NCBI RefSeq assembly: GCF_900497695.1
Contig: NZ_UIDD01000009.1
Coordinates: forward strand, 124,001-188,000
DNA: 64,000 bases
Direction: 5' to 3'
Source of the DNA: Pseudomonas wadenswilerensis
GTDB lineage: Bacteria > Pseudomonadota > Gammaproteobacteria > Pseudomonadales > Pseudomonadaceae
The translations under genes and the position numbers were made by a program. Positions 52,222 through 61,834 of this stretch are shown one piece after another. Below the pieces are notes generated by a model. That model was not told the DNA's origin. It made no database searches and saw nothing but the letters and a program-made list of their open reading frames with translations. How positions within the stretch are numbered: the first letter of the stretch is position 1; each line of letters opens with the position of its first letter.

Positions 52222-54315
52222 ATGCCGTCGAGCGAACTGCAGTCCCTGCGTCAGCAACTTGAGCAGTCGAAGCAGCAAAATAACCTGCTCAAAGCCCGGC
52301 TCGCCAAACGCAATGGCGCAGCCCCTGCACCTGTCGAGCAAGCCGAGGCCGATACCCAGCAGCGCTACCGCTTTCTGTTCGAGGCCATGGACGAAGGCTT
52401 TTGCATCATCGAATTCTTCGACGGCCCCCACGGCCCGCTCAGCGACTACGTCCACATCGAAGCCAACGCCGCCTACGCCATGCATGCCGGTATCGACAAC
52501 GTGGTAGGCCAAACCCTGCGGCAGCTGGTCCCCGATGAGGCGGAAGGCTGGATTGCCCGCTACGGTCCGGTGTTGCACAGCGGCAACCCGATCCGCTTTG
52601 ACCAGGAGCTGGTGGTCACCGGCCGCCACCTGGACATCTGCGCCTTTCGCCTGGAGCCGGCCAGCCGCAAGCAGGTGGCGGTGCTGTTCCAGGATGTGAC
52701 TGCACGCAAGCGCGCCGAATCCGCCCTCAGGCGTCTCAACCAGGAGCTGGAACAACGGGTTGCCCAGGCAGTGGCAGAACGCAAGATCCTCACCGATGTG
52801 GTCGAAGCCACCCTGGCGCAGATCCAGGTAGTGGATCTGGACATGCGCTGGCTGGCAATCAACCGCGCTGCCCGCGACGAGTTCCGGCAGATTTTCGGCC
52901 TGACACCGAGTGTCGGCGACAGCTTGCCGAAACTGATGGCCAAGCATCCCGAAGACTGCGCCCGCGGCCTGCTGCTCTGGACACGGGCGCTCAAAGGTGA
53001 GGCCTTCGTCGACGTAACCGAGTTTGGCGAGGGTGACCAGCGTCGCCATTACGAACTGCGTTTCAGCCCGCTGCATGATGCCCACGGGCAACTGATCGGT
53101 GCCTACCTGTTCGCCTACGACATCAGCGAGCGGATCCGCGAGCAAAAGCGCCTGCGCAACACCGAAGAGGCCCTGCGCCAGGCGCAGAAAATGGAAGCGG
53201 TCGGCCAGCTCACCGGCGGCATCGCCCATGACTTCAACAACCTGCTGACCGGCATCAGCGGTTCCCTGGAGCTGTCGCGCAACCTGCTCGGGCGCGGCCG
53301 CCACCAGCATATCGACCCCTACCTGCGTACCGCCCAGGACGTGTGCAACCGCGCAGCCTCCCTGGTCCACCGGCTGCTGGCCTTTTCCCGGCGCCAGACC
53401 CTTGAACCACGCACCATCGATGTCAACCGCCTGGTCAGCGGCATGACCGAATTGATCCGCCGCAGCGTTGGCCCGCATATCGAGATCGATTTGTTTACCG
53501 CCAGCACTACGTGCCGGGCCAGCATCGACTCATCGCAACTGGAAAACGCCCTGCTCAACCTCTGTATCAACGCCCGTGACGCCATGCCGGCCGGCGGCCG
53601 GATCACCATCGAAACCCGTCATCTGCAGGCTGACGACCAGGTCGCCGCGCACCTGGACCTGGCCCCCGGTGACTACCTGGCCCTGAGCGTCAGCGATAAC
53701 GGCAGCGGCATGCCACCGCAGGTGCTGGCGCGCGCCTTCGATCCGTTCTTCACCACCAAGCCGGTGGGCCAGGGTACGGGCCTGGGGCTGTCGATGGTCT
53801 ATGGTTTCGTCCGCCAGTCCGGTGGCCAGGTGCGGGTGTATTCGGAACCTGGCCAGGGCACCAGTGTGCACCTGTACCTGCCACGCCTGGACAGCGCCAG
53901 CCTGCCGGCCAAAGAGTCGCTGCCGGTTGCACGCAAGCAGCGTGACCTGCGCGACATGACGGTGATGCTGGTCGATGATGAAGCAACCATCCGCATGCTG
54001 GTCGGCGAGGTACTCAGCGACCTGGGTTACGCCAAGATCGAATTCGGCGACGGCCATAGCGCCCTGCATGCACTGCAAAACGGCGCGACCGTCGACCTGT
54101 TGATCAGCGATGTCGGCATGCCCGGCGGCATGAACGGCCAACAACTGGTAGCCGCGGCCCGCCAACTGCGGCCTGGGCTGAAGGTACTGTTCATCACCGG
54201 CTATGCCGAGCAGGCGGTGCTCGGAACTGGGGTTTTCGAGCCCACTACCCGGGTGCTGACCAAGCCGTTCAGCCTCGATACCCTGGCCCAGCGCATCGAG
54301 GAGATGATGGGCTGA
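52222..54315 (+). CDS. Hybrid sensor histidine kinase with PAS domains and C-terminal receiver
   Basis: A 697-residue protein from ATG 52222. In order: a short coiled coil (residues 1-50), PAS (about 50-165), a linking coiled coil, a second PAS (about 190-305), HisKA with His336 in GGIAHDFNNLLTGIS, an HATPase (NALLNLCINARDAMPAGGRI; VSDNGSGMPP; GTGLGLSMVYGFV), and a receiver with Asp630 in LLISDVGMPGG. There are no membrane segments, so it senses a cytosolic cue. The HDFNNLL type is common among Pseudomonas soluble hybrid kinases. No partner regulator is adjacent. Confidence 0.82.
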   Translation: MPSSELQSLRQQLEQSKQQNNLLKARLAKRNGAAPAPVEQAEADTQQRYRFLFEAMDEGFCIIEFFDGPHGPLSDYVHIEANAAYAMHAGIDNVVGQTLRQLVPDEAEGWIARYGPVLHSGNPIRFDQELVVTGRHLDICAFRLEPASRKQVAVLFQDVTARKRAESALRRLNQELEQRVAQAVAERKILTDVVEATLAQIQVVDLDMRWLAINRAARDEFRQIFGLTPSVGDSLPKLMAKHPEDCARGLLLWTRALKGEAFVDVTEFGEGDQRRHYELRFSPLHDAHGQLIGAYLFAYDISERIREQKRLRNTEEALRQAQKMEAVGQLTGGIAHDFNNLLTGISGSLELSRNLLGRGRHQHIDPYLRTAQDVCNRAASLVHRLLAFSRRQTLEPRTIDVNRLVSGMTELIRRSVGPHIEIDLFTASTTCRASIDSSQLENALLNLCINARDAMPAGGRITIETRHLQADDQVAAHLDLAPGDYLALSVSDNGSGMPPQVLARAFDPFFTTKPVGQGTGLGLSMVYGFVRQSGGQVRVYSEPGQGTSVHLYLPRLDSASLPAKESLPVARKQRDLRDMTVMLVDDEATIRMLVGEVLSDLGYAKIEFGDGHSALHALQNGATVDLLISDVGMPGGMNGQQLVAAARQLRPGLKVLFITGYAEQAVLGTGVFEPTTRVLTKPFSLDTLAQRIEEMMG

Positions 54316-55062
54316 TCAGCGCCCGCCGCCGAGGTCGAGGAAGCTGCCGGTCGAATAAGAAGCTTGGTCTGACAGCAGCCAGAGGATCGCCTCGGCCACT
54401 TCTTCGGCCCGACCGCCACGGCCCATGGGAATGCCCGGTTCGAGCTTGCTGACCCGGTCCGGGTCGCCGCTGAGCGCGTGGAAGTCGGTGAAGATGTAGC
54501 CCGGGCGCACGGCATTGACCCGCACACCTTCGCCGGCCACTTCCTTGGCCAGGCCGAGGGTGAAGGTGTCCAGCGCGCCCTTGGAGGCAGCGTAGTCGAC
54601 GTATTCGTTGGGCGAGCCCAACCGCGCGGCCACCGACGAGACGTTGACGATGCTCCCACCCTGCCCGCCATGGCGGGTCGACATGCGCTGCAGCGCGTGC
54701 TTGGCGCACAACATCGGCCCGACCACGTTGGTCTTCATCAGCTTGAGCAGGCGAAACTCCGACACTTCCTCGACCCGGCTCTGCTGGCCGATGGTACCGG
54801 CGTTATTGACCAGCGCGGTGACCGGCCCCAGTTCGGCATCGACGCGCTGGAACAGCTGGATGATCTCGTCCTCGACACTGACGTCGGCCTTGACCGCAAT
54901 GGCCTCGGCGCCCAGTTCACGGACCTCGGCCAGCACCCGCTGGGCGGCCTCGTCGTCACGCAGGTAGTTGATGCAGATGCGGTAACCGGCGCGTGCGGCC
55001 AGGCGCGCGGTGGCGGCGCCAATGCCGCGGCTGGCGCCGGTGATCACGATAACCTTGTCCAT
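54316..55062 (-). CDS. SDR-family oxidoreductase (glucose dehydrogenase-like)
   Basis: A 248-residue enzyme from ATG 55062 (AAGGAG 6 bases upstream). It has the Rossmann motif VIVITGASRGIGAATARLAA, the NNAGTIG loop and the catalytic set Ser (IVNVSSVAARLG), Tyr-x3-Lys (VDYAASKGALD). It ends in VRPGYIFTDFHA. It is a classical NAD(P)-dependent SDR, closest in pattern to YgfF/glucose-1-dehydrogenase types. The substrate is not predictable. The stop abuts the kinase gene on the other strand. Confidence 0.8.
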   Translation of the reverse strand: MDKVIVITGASRGIGAATARLAARAGYRICINYLRDDEAAQRVLAEVRELGAEAIAVKADVSVEDEIIQLFQRVDAELGPVTALVNNAGTIGQQSRVEEVSEFRLLKLMKTNVVGPMLCAKHALQRMSTRHGGQGGSIVNVSSVAARLGSPNEYVDYAASKGALDTFTLGLAKEVAGEGVRVNAVRPGYIFTDFHALSGDPDRVSKLEPGIPMGRGGRAEEVAEAILWLLSDQASYSTGSFLDLGGGR

Positions 55063-55133
55063 GGATACTCCTTGCCCCCAATGGCGTTGACCCCTCAAGG
55101 CTAACGCAGTCAGGGGCCGGGCACAAAGCCGCT

Positions 55134-56309
55134 TCAGGCAGCCGGTGGCGGTACGGGCGCCTTGGGTTCGGCTTTGCGCAGCGGATACAGGTGCTGGCGC
55201 ACGATACCTTCAGGCAGGTCCTTGCCGAACACGCCATAACGCGCCGGCCATTCCTTGGGCGGCAGCTTGAAGGTGCCGAACAGCATGTCCACCAGCGGCG
55301 TGTGGATTGCGTAGTTCTTGTAAATGTAATCCTTGTGCCGGGCGTGATGCCAGTGGTGATAGCGCGGCAGTACCAGCAGGTAGTTGAGCCAGCCGCCGTC
55401 GATACGCACGTTGGCATGGGCCAGCACCGCCTGCACGCCCACCAGGATCACATAGGCGTTCATTGCCTGGGGCGAGAAGCCCAGCAGGATCAGCGGTGCC
55501 AGCACCCCGGTGCGGGTCAGGAGAATCTCGCAGAAGTGGATACGCGAACCGGCCAGCCAGTCCATGTGCGTGCTCGAGTGATGCACCGCATGAAAACGCC
55601 ACATCCACGGCACCACGTGATACAGGCGGTGCAGCCAGTACTGGCCGAGGTCGGCAACGAACACCGCGAGCAGAAACTGCACGACGATCGGCAAGCTTTG
55701 CACCTTGGCCTGCAAGGTGTCGGAGACCACCCAGCCGGCCAGCCAGCCGGACGAGGCGGTGACGAAGATGAGGATGAACTGCACCAGCATATGGCTGACG
55801 AAAAAGTAGCTGAGGTCGGTGCGCCAGTGCGGGCGCAGGATGTTCTGCTGCGGGTCCTTGGCGTAGAGCTTTTCCAGCGGGATGAAGATGATCGCCGACA
55901 CCAGCAGCGCCAGCACGAACCAGTCCAGGCCCAGCGAGTACGGGGTCTGGCCGATGGTTTCGGTCTGGATGTTGGTGCCCCCCAGAAACATCGCCAGCCC
56001 TGCCGCGCTAATGCCGGTAAAGCCCAGGCGCTTGCGCTTGTTGAGGAGGATGTTCAGGGTGCCCAGGGCAAAGGCCAGGATCAGCCCGATCAGCAGCGCG
56101 GTGCGGGCAAAGTGCACGCTGTAGACCTTGCGGAACTCGGCAAAGGTCAGCCACTGCGGAAACAGAAAGCACAATACCGCCAGCAGGCTGAGCAGCCCGA
56201 GGGCGGCCGAAATGTAACCGCTGATACGCCCCTGGCCAAGTCTGAACGGGTCGTGGCCGTGGCGTTTGAAATAGGCCTTGATTGCCTGCATGAATCGCTG
56301 ATCCTTCAT
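55134..56309 (-). CDS. Sterol desaturase / fatty acid hydroxylase family protein
   Basis: A 391-residue membrane protein from ATG 56309 (MKDQRFMQAIKAYFKRHGHD). It has 6-7 membrane helices and the di-iron histidine boxes of the family: HRLYHVVPWMWRFHAVHHSS (three clusters) and HHWHHARHKD. It hydroxylates or desaturates a lipid substrate in the membrane. Pseudomonas homologues are uncharacterised. A short C-terminal proline/alanine tail follows LPEGIVRQHLYPLRK. Confidence 0.75.
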   Translation of the reverse strand: MKDQRFMQAIKAYFKRHGHDPFRLGQGRISGYISAALGLLSLLAVLCFLFPQWLTFAEFRKVYSVHFARTALLIGLILAFALGTLNILLNKRKRLGFTGISAAGLAMFLGGTNIQTETIGQTPYSLGLDWFVLALLVSAIIFIPLEKLYAKDPQQNILRPHWRTDLSYFFVSHMLVQFILIFVTASSGWLAGWVVSDTLQAKVQSLPIVVQFLLAVFVADLGQYWLHRLYHVVPWMWRFHAVHHSSTHMDWLAGSRIHFCEILLTRTGVLAPLILLGFSPQAMNAYVILVGVQAVLAHANVRIDGGWLNYLLVLPRYHHWHHARHKDYIYKNYAIHTPLVDMLFGTFKLPPKEWPARYGVFGKDLPEGIVRQHLYPLRKAEPKAPVPPPAA

Positions 56310-56381
56310 AGTGGTGGGCTCCGTGCGGCGCGGAGTATACCGACCTGCGGCCACAAGTGAACGCGTGCATGCCTGGGCAGC

Positions 56382-56396
56382 TGACAAATCTGTAAT
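56382..56396 (+). promoter_or_regulatory. Possible CopR/CusR-type copper box upstream of copA
   Basis: TGACAAATCTGTAAT has the dyad pattern of copper-responsive response-regulator sites (TGACA, four bases, TGTAA). It lies about 60 bases before copA. A second dyad (ACTGACAGTCAGT) is at 56411-56423. Confidence 0.4.
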
Positions 56397-56456
56397 CCAC
56401 TGCTCAGTTTACTGACAGTCAGTGCTGGCTAAGGTCGTGCCATCCCAGCCCCTGGA

Positions 56457-58175
56457 ATGGCACCCATGCTTCGACACCCGACCCGCCGCACCTTCGTCAA
56501 GGGCTTTGCCGCCGGCAGCGCCCTGGCCGGTCTCGGCCTCTGGCGCCTGCCGGCGTTTGCCGCACCTGCGGTGTTCAGCAATGAACTGAGCGGCCAGCAC
56601 TTCGAGCTGTTTATCGGTCAGACGCCGGTGAACATCACTGGCCGCTCGCGCACGGCCCTGACCATCAACAACAGCCTGCCCGGCCCGACCCTGCGCTGGC
56701 GTGAAGGCGACACCGTGACATTGCGCGTGCGCAACCGCCTGGGCGAGCCGACCTCGCTGCACTGGCACGGGATCATCCTCCCGGCCAACATGGACGGGGT
56801 GCCGGGCCTGAGCTTTGCCGGCATCGAACCCGGTGGCGAGTACCTCTACCGGTTTACCCTGGCGCAGAGCGGCACCTACTGGTACCACAGCCATTCCGGC
56901 TTGCAGGAGCAGGCCGGGGTCTACGGGGCGATCGTCATCGAACCCAAAGAGCCCGAAGCCCATCGCTATCAGCGCGACTACGTGCTGTTGCTCAGCGACT
57001 GGAGCGACCAGGCCCCCGCCGAGCTGATGGCGACCCTGAAAAAGCAGTCGGACGCCTTCAACTATCACAAGCGCACCGTCGGTGACTTCATCGACGATGT
57101 CGCCAGCAACGGCTGGCGGCAAACCGTCGCCGAGCGCAAGGCCTGGGCCGCCATGCGCATGAGCCCCACCGACCTTGCCGACATCAGCGCCGCCACCTAC
57201 ACCTACCTGCTCAACGGCCAGCCACCGGACGGTAACTTCACCTGCCTGTTCCAGCCCGGCGACACCGTGCGCCTGCGCCTGATCAACGGCTCGGCGATGA
57301 GCTACTTCGATTTTCGCATTCCGGGCCTGAAGCTCACGGTCATTGCCGCCGATGGCCAACCGGTGCACCCGGTCGAGGTCGACGAGTTGCGCATCGCCGT
57401 GGCCGAAACCTATGACGTACTGGTGCGGGTCGGTGACCTGCCCGCCTACACCCTGTATGCCCAGAGCATGGACCGCAGCGGCTACGCCCGTGGCACCCTG
57501 GCGCGCAGCAATGGCCTCAGCGCCGAGGTGCCGGCACCGGACCCGCGGCCGATCCTGAGCATGGCCGACATGGGTCACGCTGGCATGGCTGACATGGGCG
57601 GCATGGACCACAGCCAGATGGCCGGAATGGACCATTCGATGATGGCCGGCATGCAGCAGCACCCGGCCAGCGAAACCGGCAACCCACTGGTCGACATGCA
57701 GACCATGAACCCCAAGCCCAACCTCGCCGACCCGGGCATCGGCCTGCGCAACAACGGCCGCCGGGTGCTGACCTATGCCGACCTCAAAAGCACCTTCGCC
57801 GACCCCGATGGCCGCGAGCCGTCACGGGAGATCGAACTGCACCTGACCGGGCACATGGAGCGCTTCGCCTGGTCGTTCAATGGCATCAAGTTCTCCGACG
57901 CCGAGCCGTTGCGCCTGACCTACGGCGAGCGCCTGCGCATCACCCTGGTCAACGACACGATGATGGCCCACCCGATCCACCTGCATGGACTGTGGAGCGA
58001 CCTGGAGGACGAACACGGGCGCTTCCAGGTGCGCAAGCACACCCTCGACATCCCGCCGGGCAGCCGGCGCAGCTACCGGGTCAGCGCGGACGCCCTGGGG
58101 CGCTGGGCCTATCACTGCCATCTGCTCTATCACATGGAGATGGGCATGTTCCGCGAGGTACGCGTCGATGAATGA
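56457..58175 (+). CDS. copA: Copper resistance multicopper oxidase CopA
   Basis: A 572-residue periplasmic oxidase with a Tat signal (RRTFVKGFAAGSALAGLGLW). All four copper motifs are present: HWHGIIL, WYHSHSG, HPIHLHG and HCHLLYHMEMG. A Met-rich loop at about residues 365-400 (GMADMGGMDHSQMAGMDHSM) binds Cu(I). It oxidises Cu(I) and helps to hold copper in the periplasm. It overlaps copB by 8 bases. No copRS pair is seen in the window. Confidence 0.88.
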   Translation: MAPMLRHPTRRTFVKGFAAGSALAGLGLWRLPAFAAPAVFSNELSGQHFELFIGQTPVNITGRSRTALTINNSLPGPTLRWREGDTVTLRVRNRLGEPTSLHWHGIILPANMDGVPGLSFAGIEPGGEYLYRFTLAQSGTYWYHSHSGLQEQAGVYGAIVIEPKEPEAHRYQRDYVLLLSDWSDQAPAELMATLKKQSDAFNYHKRTVGDFIDDVASNGWRQTVAERKAWAAMRMSPTDLADISAATYTYLLNGQPPDGNFTCLFQPGDTVRLRLINGSAMSYFDFRIPGLKLTVIAADGQPVHPVEVDELRIAVAETYDVLVRVGDLPAYTLYAQSMDRSGYARGTLARSNGLSAEVPAPDPRPILSMADMGHAGMADMGGMDHSQMAGMDHSMMAGMQQHPASETGNPLVDMQTMNPKPNLADPGIGLRNNGRRVLTYADLKSTFADPDGREPSREIELHLTGHMERFAWSFNGIKFSDAEPLRLTYGERLRITLVNDTMMAHPIHLHGLWSDLEDEHGRFQVRKHTLDIPPGSRRSYRVSADALGRWAYHCHLLYHMEMGMFREVRVDE

Positions 58176-59049
58176 GCTTCTCAATCGCCCACTGCTCGGC
58201 AGCCTCGCCCTGCTGGCCTTGCTGGCCAGTGAAGAGGCTCGCGCCGAAGTCATGGATCATGCCGCCATGGGCCACGGTGCCATGAACCATCAAGGTATGA
58301 ACCATCAAGGCATGAACCACAGCATGGCGCCGGGCACTCCACGCACGCCACTGCGTCCGATCACCGACGCCGAGCGCCAGGCGGCCTTCCCGCCCCTGCC
58401 CGGTCATCAGGTCCATGACCGGCAGATGAACTGGGCGGTGATCGTCGAGCAACTGGAATACCAGAACTTCGAGAGCAGCAGCGCCCTGAACTGGAACGCC
58501 AATGCCTGGATCGGCGGCGATGTCGATCGCCTGTGGCTGCGCACCGAGGGTGAGCGCGAACAAGGTGTGACTCACAAGGCCGAGCTGCAGGCCCTCTGGG
58601 GGCACGCCATCAGCCCCTGGTGGGAACTGGTCGGCGGTCTGCGCCAGGACTTCAAGCCGGCCAGTGGGCAAACCTGGGCCGCCTTCGGTATCCAGGGCAC
58701 GCCGCTGTATGGCCTGGAGCTGGAAGCCACCGCCTATGTCGGCGAGCGCCAGCAAACCGCGCTGCGCCTGGAGAGCAGTTACGCTATCCTGCTGACCAAT
58801 CGCTGGATCCTCGAACCGTCGCTCGAGGCCAATTTCTACGGCCGTAACGACGCGACACGGGACCAGGGCAGCGGCCTTGCCGACAGCGAGATCGGCCTGC
58901 GCCTGCGCTACGAAATCACCCGCGGCTTTGCCCCTTACCTGGGCATCAGCTTCAACCGGGCCTATGGCAACAACGCCGAACAGATCCGTGATGAGCACGG
59001 CGATATCGGCCAGACCCGCCTGGTCGCCGGTGTGCGCCTGCGTTTCTAG
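58168..59049 (+). CDS. copB: Copper resistance outer-membrane protein CopB
   Basis: A 293-residue protein from ATG 58168; the frame is open upstream within copA. It has a signal peptide (LALLALLASEEARA), a Met/His-rich segment (MGHGAMNHQGMNHQGMNHSM) and the CopB barrel (HDRQMNWAVIVEQLEYQNFE; ends RLVAGVRLRF). CopB is an outer-membrane barrel that works with CopA in copper tolerance. The Met-rich part is shorter than in the plasmid-borne P. syringae protein. Confidence 0.85.
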   Translation: MNELLNRPLLGSLALLALLASEEARAEVMDHAAMGHGAMNHQGMNHQGMNHSMAPGTPRTPLRPITDAERQAAFPPLPGHQVHDRQMNWAVIVEQLEYQNFESSSALNWNANAWIGGDVDRLWLRTEGEREQGVTHKAELQALWGHAISPWWELVGGLRQDFKPASGQTWAAFGIQGTPLYGLELEATAYVGERQQTALRLESSYAILLTNRWILEPSLEANFYGRNDATRDQGSGLADSEIGLRLRYEITRGFAPYLGISFNRAYGNNAEQIRDEHGDIGQTRLVAGVRLRF

Positions 59050-59064
59050 AAGTGGAGAAGTACC

Positions 59065-59493
59065 ATGCTGAGCAAGAAAATCGTCGCCTTCGGCCTGCTG
59101 GCCCTGAGTACCCTGGCTCAGGCCGGGCAGACCATCGACGTGTACCGCGACCCCAACTGCGGCTGCTGCAAGGAATGGATCAAGCACCTGCAAGACAACG
59201 GCTACACGGTCAATGACCATGTCGAGCCGAACATGAGCGCGGTCAAGCAGCGCCTGGGTGTCGCACCGCGTCTGGCCTCATGCCACACCGGGGTGATCGA
59301 CGGCAAGTTCGTCGAAGGCCATGTACCGGCTGAGCAAATCAAGCTGCTGGGCAAGCGCCCCGATCTCAAGGGCCTCGCCGTACCGGGCATGCCCATGGGC
59401 TCGCCGGGCATGGAAATGGGCGACCACAAGGACGCCTACCAGGTCATCGGCCTGACCCTTGAGGGCAAGGACGAAGTGGTCGCCAACTACTGA
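59065..59493 (+). CDS. DUF411 periplasmic metal-binding protein (CopG-like)
   Basis: A 142-residue protein with a signal peptide (cut near ALAQA-G, residue 20). It carries the DUF411 core DVYRDPNCGCCKEWIKHLQD, with a Cys-x-Cys-Cys copper site, and a second Cys in LASCHTGVIDGKFVEGHVPA. The ending LAVPGMPMGSPGMEMGDHKD is Met-rich. DUF411 proteins such as CopG bind copper and are thought to convert Cu(I) and Cu(II). It lies 15 bases after copB. Confidence 0.8.
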   Translation: MLSKKIVAFGLLALSTLAQAGQTIDVYRDPNCGCCKEWIKHLQDNGYTVNDHVEPNMSAVKQRLGVAPRLASCHTGVIDGKFVEGHVPAEQIKLLGKRPDLKGLAVPGMPMGSPGMEMGDHKDAYQVIGLTLEGKDEVVANY

Positions 59494-59503
59494 TCTGACC
59501 GTG

Positions 59504-59938
59504 ATGCTCAGCTATTGGGCGCTGTTTCTCAGCGCCTTCGGCGCAGCCACCTTGCTGCCGCTGCAATCGGAAGCCGTGCTGGTCGGCCTGCTGCTGCGCG
59601 AACCTGAAGCCGTGGTCAGCTTGTTGCTGATTGCCACCGCCGGGAACGTGCTCGGTTCGATCGTCAACTGGCTGCTGGGCCGCGGCATCGAGCACCTGCG
59701 CGGCAAACGCTGGTTCCCGTTCAAGCCCGAGCAGCTGGAAAAAGCCCAGCAACGTTATCAGCGCTATGGCCAGTGGTCGCTGCTGCTGAGCTGGATGCCG
59801 GTGATCGGCGACCCGCTGACGCTGATTGCCGGGATCATGCGCGAGCCGTTCTGGCGCTTTTTAGTGCTGGTCACTGTCGCCAAAGCCGGCCGTTACCTGG
59901 TGCTGGCGCTGCTGACGCTCGGCTGGATGCAGCACTAG
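59504..59938 (+). CDS. YqaA-like DedA/SNARE-associated membrane protein
   Basis: A 144-residue protein from ATG 59504, or GTG 59501. It has 3-4 membrane helices with the YqaA pattern (FGAATLLPLQSEAVLVGLLL; NVLGSIVNWLLGRG; LLLSWMPVIGDPLTLIAGIM). The family belongs to the DedA superfamily, linked to membrane lipid flipping and envelope stress. It follows the DUF411 gene by 10 bases and so ends the copper operon; a role in copper stress at the membrane is inferred from position only. Confidence 0.7.
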   Translation: MLSYWALFLSAFGAATLLPLQSEAVLVGLLLREPEAVVSLLLIATAGNVLGSIVNWLLGRGIEHLRGKRWFPFKPEQLEKAQQRYQRYGQWSLLLSWMPVIGDPLTLIAGIMREPFWRFLVLVTVAKAGRYLVLALLTLGWMQH

Positions 59939-60519
59939 CGCCCCCAGATCTGCGCCTCGGTCCAGCCCAGCTCGGCAAAGTCCTGGGCGCGCAGGTGCGC
60001 TTCATCCTCACAGAAGAACTCATCCAGCTGCGGCGGGCGCACCGAGGTGTCACTGAGCATCGCGTGCACCTGGCCGCGGTGGTGGATCTGGTGCTCGAAC
60101 AGGTGCGACAGCAGGCGCAGGCGTTGCTCGCGCTGCACCCAGTCGGGGCGCACGATATTCACGTAACGGTGCAACTGGTCGTCACGCAGCTGGCTGCAGT
60201 AGGCGATCAGCCGGTGGTCGGCCTGGACCTGTTCGGCGTGCAGTTCCAGACAGGTGGCATAAGGCTCATCGGGCTCGAAGAAGCGCTGGCTGTCCGGGTC
60301 GGGCGCTTCGCCGCGCTGCTCGCACTCGAGGGCCTGCAGGTAGAACCAGTCGACGGTGAGGATGTGGTTGAGGGTGGCCTTGATCGACGGGAAGAAACTC
60401 GCCCGTGGGGCGACGAACTCGTCCTGGCTCAGTTGCCTGCAGGCCTTGTACACCCTGTGGTTGGCCCAGCCATTCTGGTAGGCCATGGTCAGCAGGTAGT
60501 GCGAGAGAGGCTCGGCCAT
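59935..60519 (-). CDS. DinB-family protein
   Basis: A 194-residue four-helix protein from ATG 60519 (MAEPLSHYLLTMAYQNGWAN). The three metal-binding histidines of the DinB fold are visible: one in IKATLNHILTVDWFYLQALE and two in LLSHLFEHQIHHRGQVHAML. Family members are thiol-dependent metal enzymes or stress proteins of unknown substrate. It overlaps the end of the YqaA-like gene by 4 bases on the opposite strand, and lies 10 bases after zapE. Confidence 0.75.
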   Translation of the reverse strand: MAEPLSHYLLTMAYQNGWANHRVYKACRQLSQDEFVAPRASFFPSIKATLNHILTVDWFYLQALECEQRGEAPDPDSQRFFEPDEPYATCLELHAEQVQADHRLIAYCSQLRDDQLHRYVNIVRPDWVQREQRLRLLSHLFEHQIHHRGQVHAMLSDTSVRPPQLDEFFCEDEAHLRAQDFAELGWTEAQIWGR

Positions 60520-60529
60520 GATCGATTCC

Positions 60530-61648
60530 TCAGCAAAAGCGTTGCAGTTGCATCTCCCGCAAACGGCTGAGCGTACGCCGGAACGGGAACTCCAGATACC
60601 CTTGAGTGTAGAGTGCTTCCAGCGCCACCTCGGCTTCCAGGTACAAGGCGATTCGACGGTCGTAGCATTCATCGACCAGGGCGATGAAGCGCCGCACGCT
60701 GTCGTCATGTACTGATAGCTGCGGCAGTTCGCGGTCCCCGGCCACCACCCGCTGGGCGCCATCCTCGGTGCCGCGGGCGATCTTCGCCGGGCGCTGGCGG
60801 GCGCCGAGGGCCGGCACCTCGCCCAGCAGGATGGCCTGGAAACTGTCGCACAAGGCCATGAAATCCATGGCGGCAAAGGGTTGCTCACAGAGGTCGGCGT
60901 AGCGACACCAGAGCACGCTGTCGCAGCGTTGCACCACGTTCAAGCTGCGCGAGCCGATCTGCAGCGGCTGGCCAGCGCTCGCTTGATCACCACGTAACTG
61001 GGCGAAGACCTGCTCAAGGGCACTGGGCCGACCGTTGTCGCGTACCCAGTAGCGTTGCTGCGCCGCGCCCGGATGCAGGCGATGGTCCTGCTCCCCTGCT
61101 ACGGCGACCACCTGCATATGCTGCTCGATGGCGGCAATCGCCGGCAGGAAGCGCTCACGGTTGAAACCGTCGCTGTAGAGCTGCTCGGGCGGCTGGTTGG
61201 AAGTGGCAACGATCACCACCCCGGCCTCGAACAGCACCTGGAACAGGCCACCGAGAATGATCGCATCGCCGATGTCGTTGACGAACAGCTCGTCAAAACA
61301 CAGCACGCGGATTTCTTCGGCCAGGGACAAGGCCAGCGCCTGCAAGGGCTCGGCCGTGCCGTTGAGCTGGAACAGACGTTGATGCACCCAGCGCATGAAG
61401 TGGTGAAAGTGCTGGCGCCGGGCCGGTACCTGCAGGCAGGCGTGGAACTGATCCATGAGCCAGGTCTTGCCGCGTCCGACCGGGCCCCAGAGGTAGACAC
61501 CCGTTGGGGTTTCGCCGCGCTGCAGGGCCTCGAAGCAGGTTTGCAGGGCCGTGGCGGCCTGCAGCTGGGCCGGGTCGCTGACAAACCCCTGGCTGGCAAT
61601 GGCCTGCCGGTAGAGGGTCAGGGGGGACTGTTCGGTGAAGCAGGACAT
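60530..61648 (-). CDS. zapE: Cell division ATPase ZapE (AFG1-like)
   Basis: A 372-residue ATPase from ATG 61648 (MSCFTEQSPLTLYRQAIASQ). Walker A is LWGPVGRGKTWLMDQFH, followed by FHHFMRWVHQRL. Walker B is VLCFDELFVNDIGDA. The AFG1-type end (FIALVDECYDRRIALYLEAE) is also present. ZapE acts at the division ring under low oxygen or heat in E. coli. Pseudomonads carry two AFG1-like paralogues; this one has the shorter Pseudomonas form, so equivalence to E. coli ZapE is likely but not certain. Confidence 0.75.
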   Translation of the reverse strand: MSCFTEQSPLTLYRQAIASQGFVSDPAQLQAATALQTCFEALQRGETPTGVYLWGPVGRGKTWLMDQFHACLQVPARRQHFHHFMRWVHQRLFQLNGTAEPLQALALSLAEEIRVLCFDELFVNDIGDAIILGGLFQVLFEAGVVIVATSNQPPEQLYSDGFNRERFLPAIAAIEQHMQVVAVAGEQDHRLHPGAAQQRYWVRDNGRPSALEQVFAQLRGDQASAGQPLQIGSRSLNVVQRCDSVLWCRYADLCEQPFAAMDFMALCDSFQAILLGEVPALGARQRPAKIARGTEDGAQRVVAGDRELPQLSVHDDSVRRFIALVDECYDRRIALYLEAEVALEALYTQGYLEFPFRRTLSRLREMQLQRFC

Positions 61649-61710
61649 GCGCGGCGTCCGTCGCAAAAGCAGGCATTCTGCGGCTGCAGCGCAGTATGGG
61701 GCAAGCCCGC

Positions 61711-61822
61711 ATTCTGTGGGAGCTGGCTTGCCAGCGATGGGGCCAGTACAGCCTGCACATCAGAAGGCGCCTGGATTACGACCGCTGCGCGCTCGATCGC
61801 AGGCAAGCCCGCTCCCACAGGG
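61711..61822. repeat. Inverted pair of Pseudomonas REP sequences
   Basis: TCTGTGGGAGCTGGCTTGCC at the left (61711-61739) and the inverted form GCAAGCCCGCTCCCACAG at the right (about 61794-61822), between zapE and the sugar dehydrogenase gene. Confidence 0.8.
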
Positions 61823-61834
61823 CTCGGTGCAACT

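Noticed and set aside
48465..52223. 1252-codon minus-strand open frame over ccoG, the MocR gene and the PoNi-like gene
   Set aside because: It spans three well-supported genes on the other strand and has no recognisable domain.
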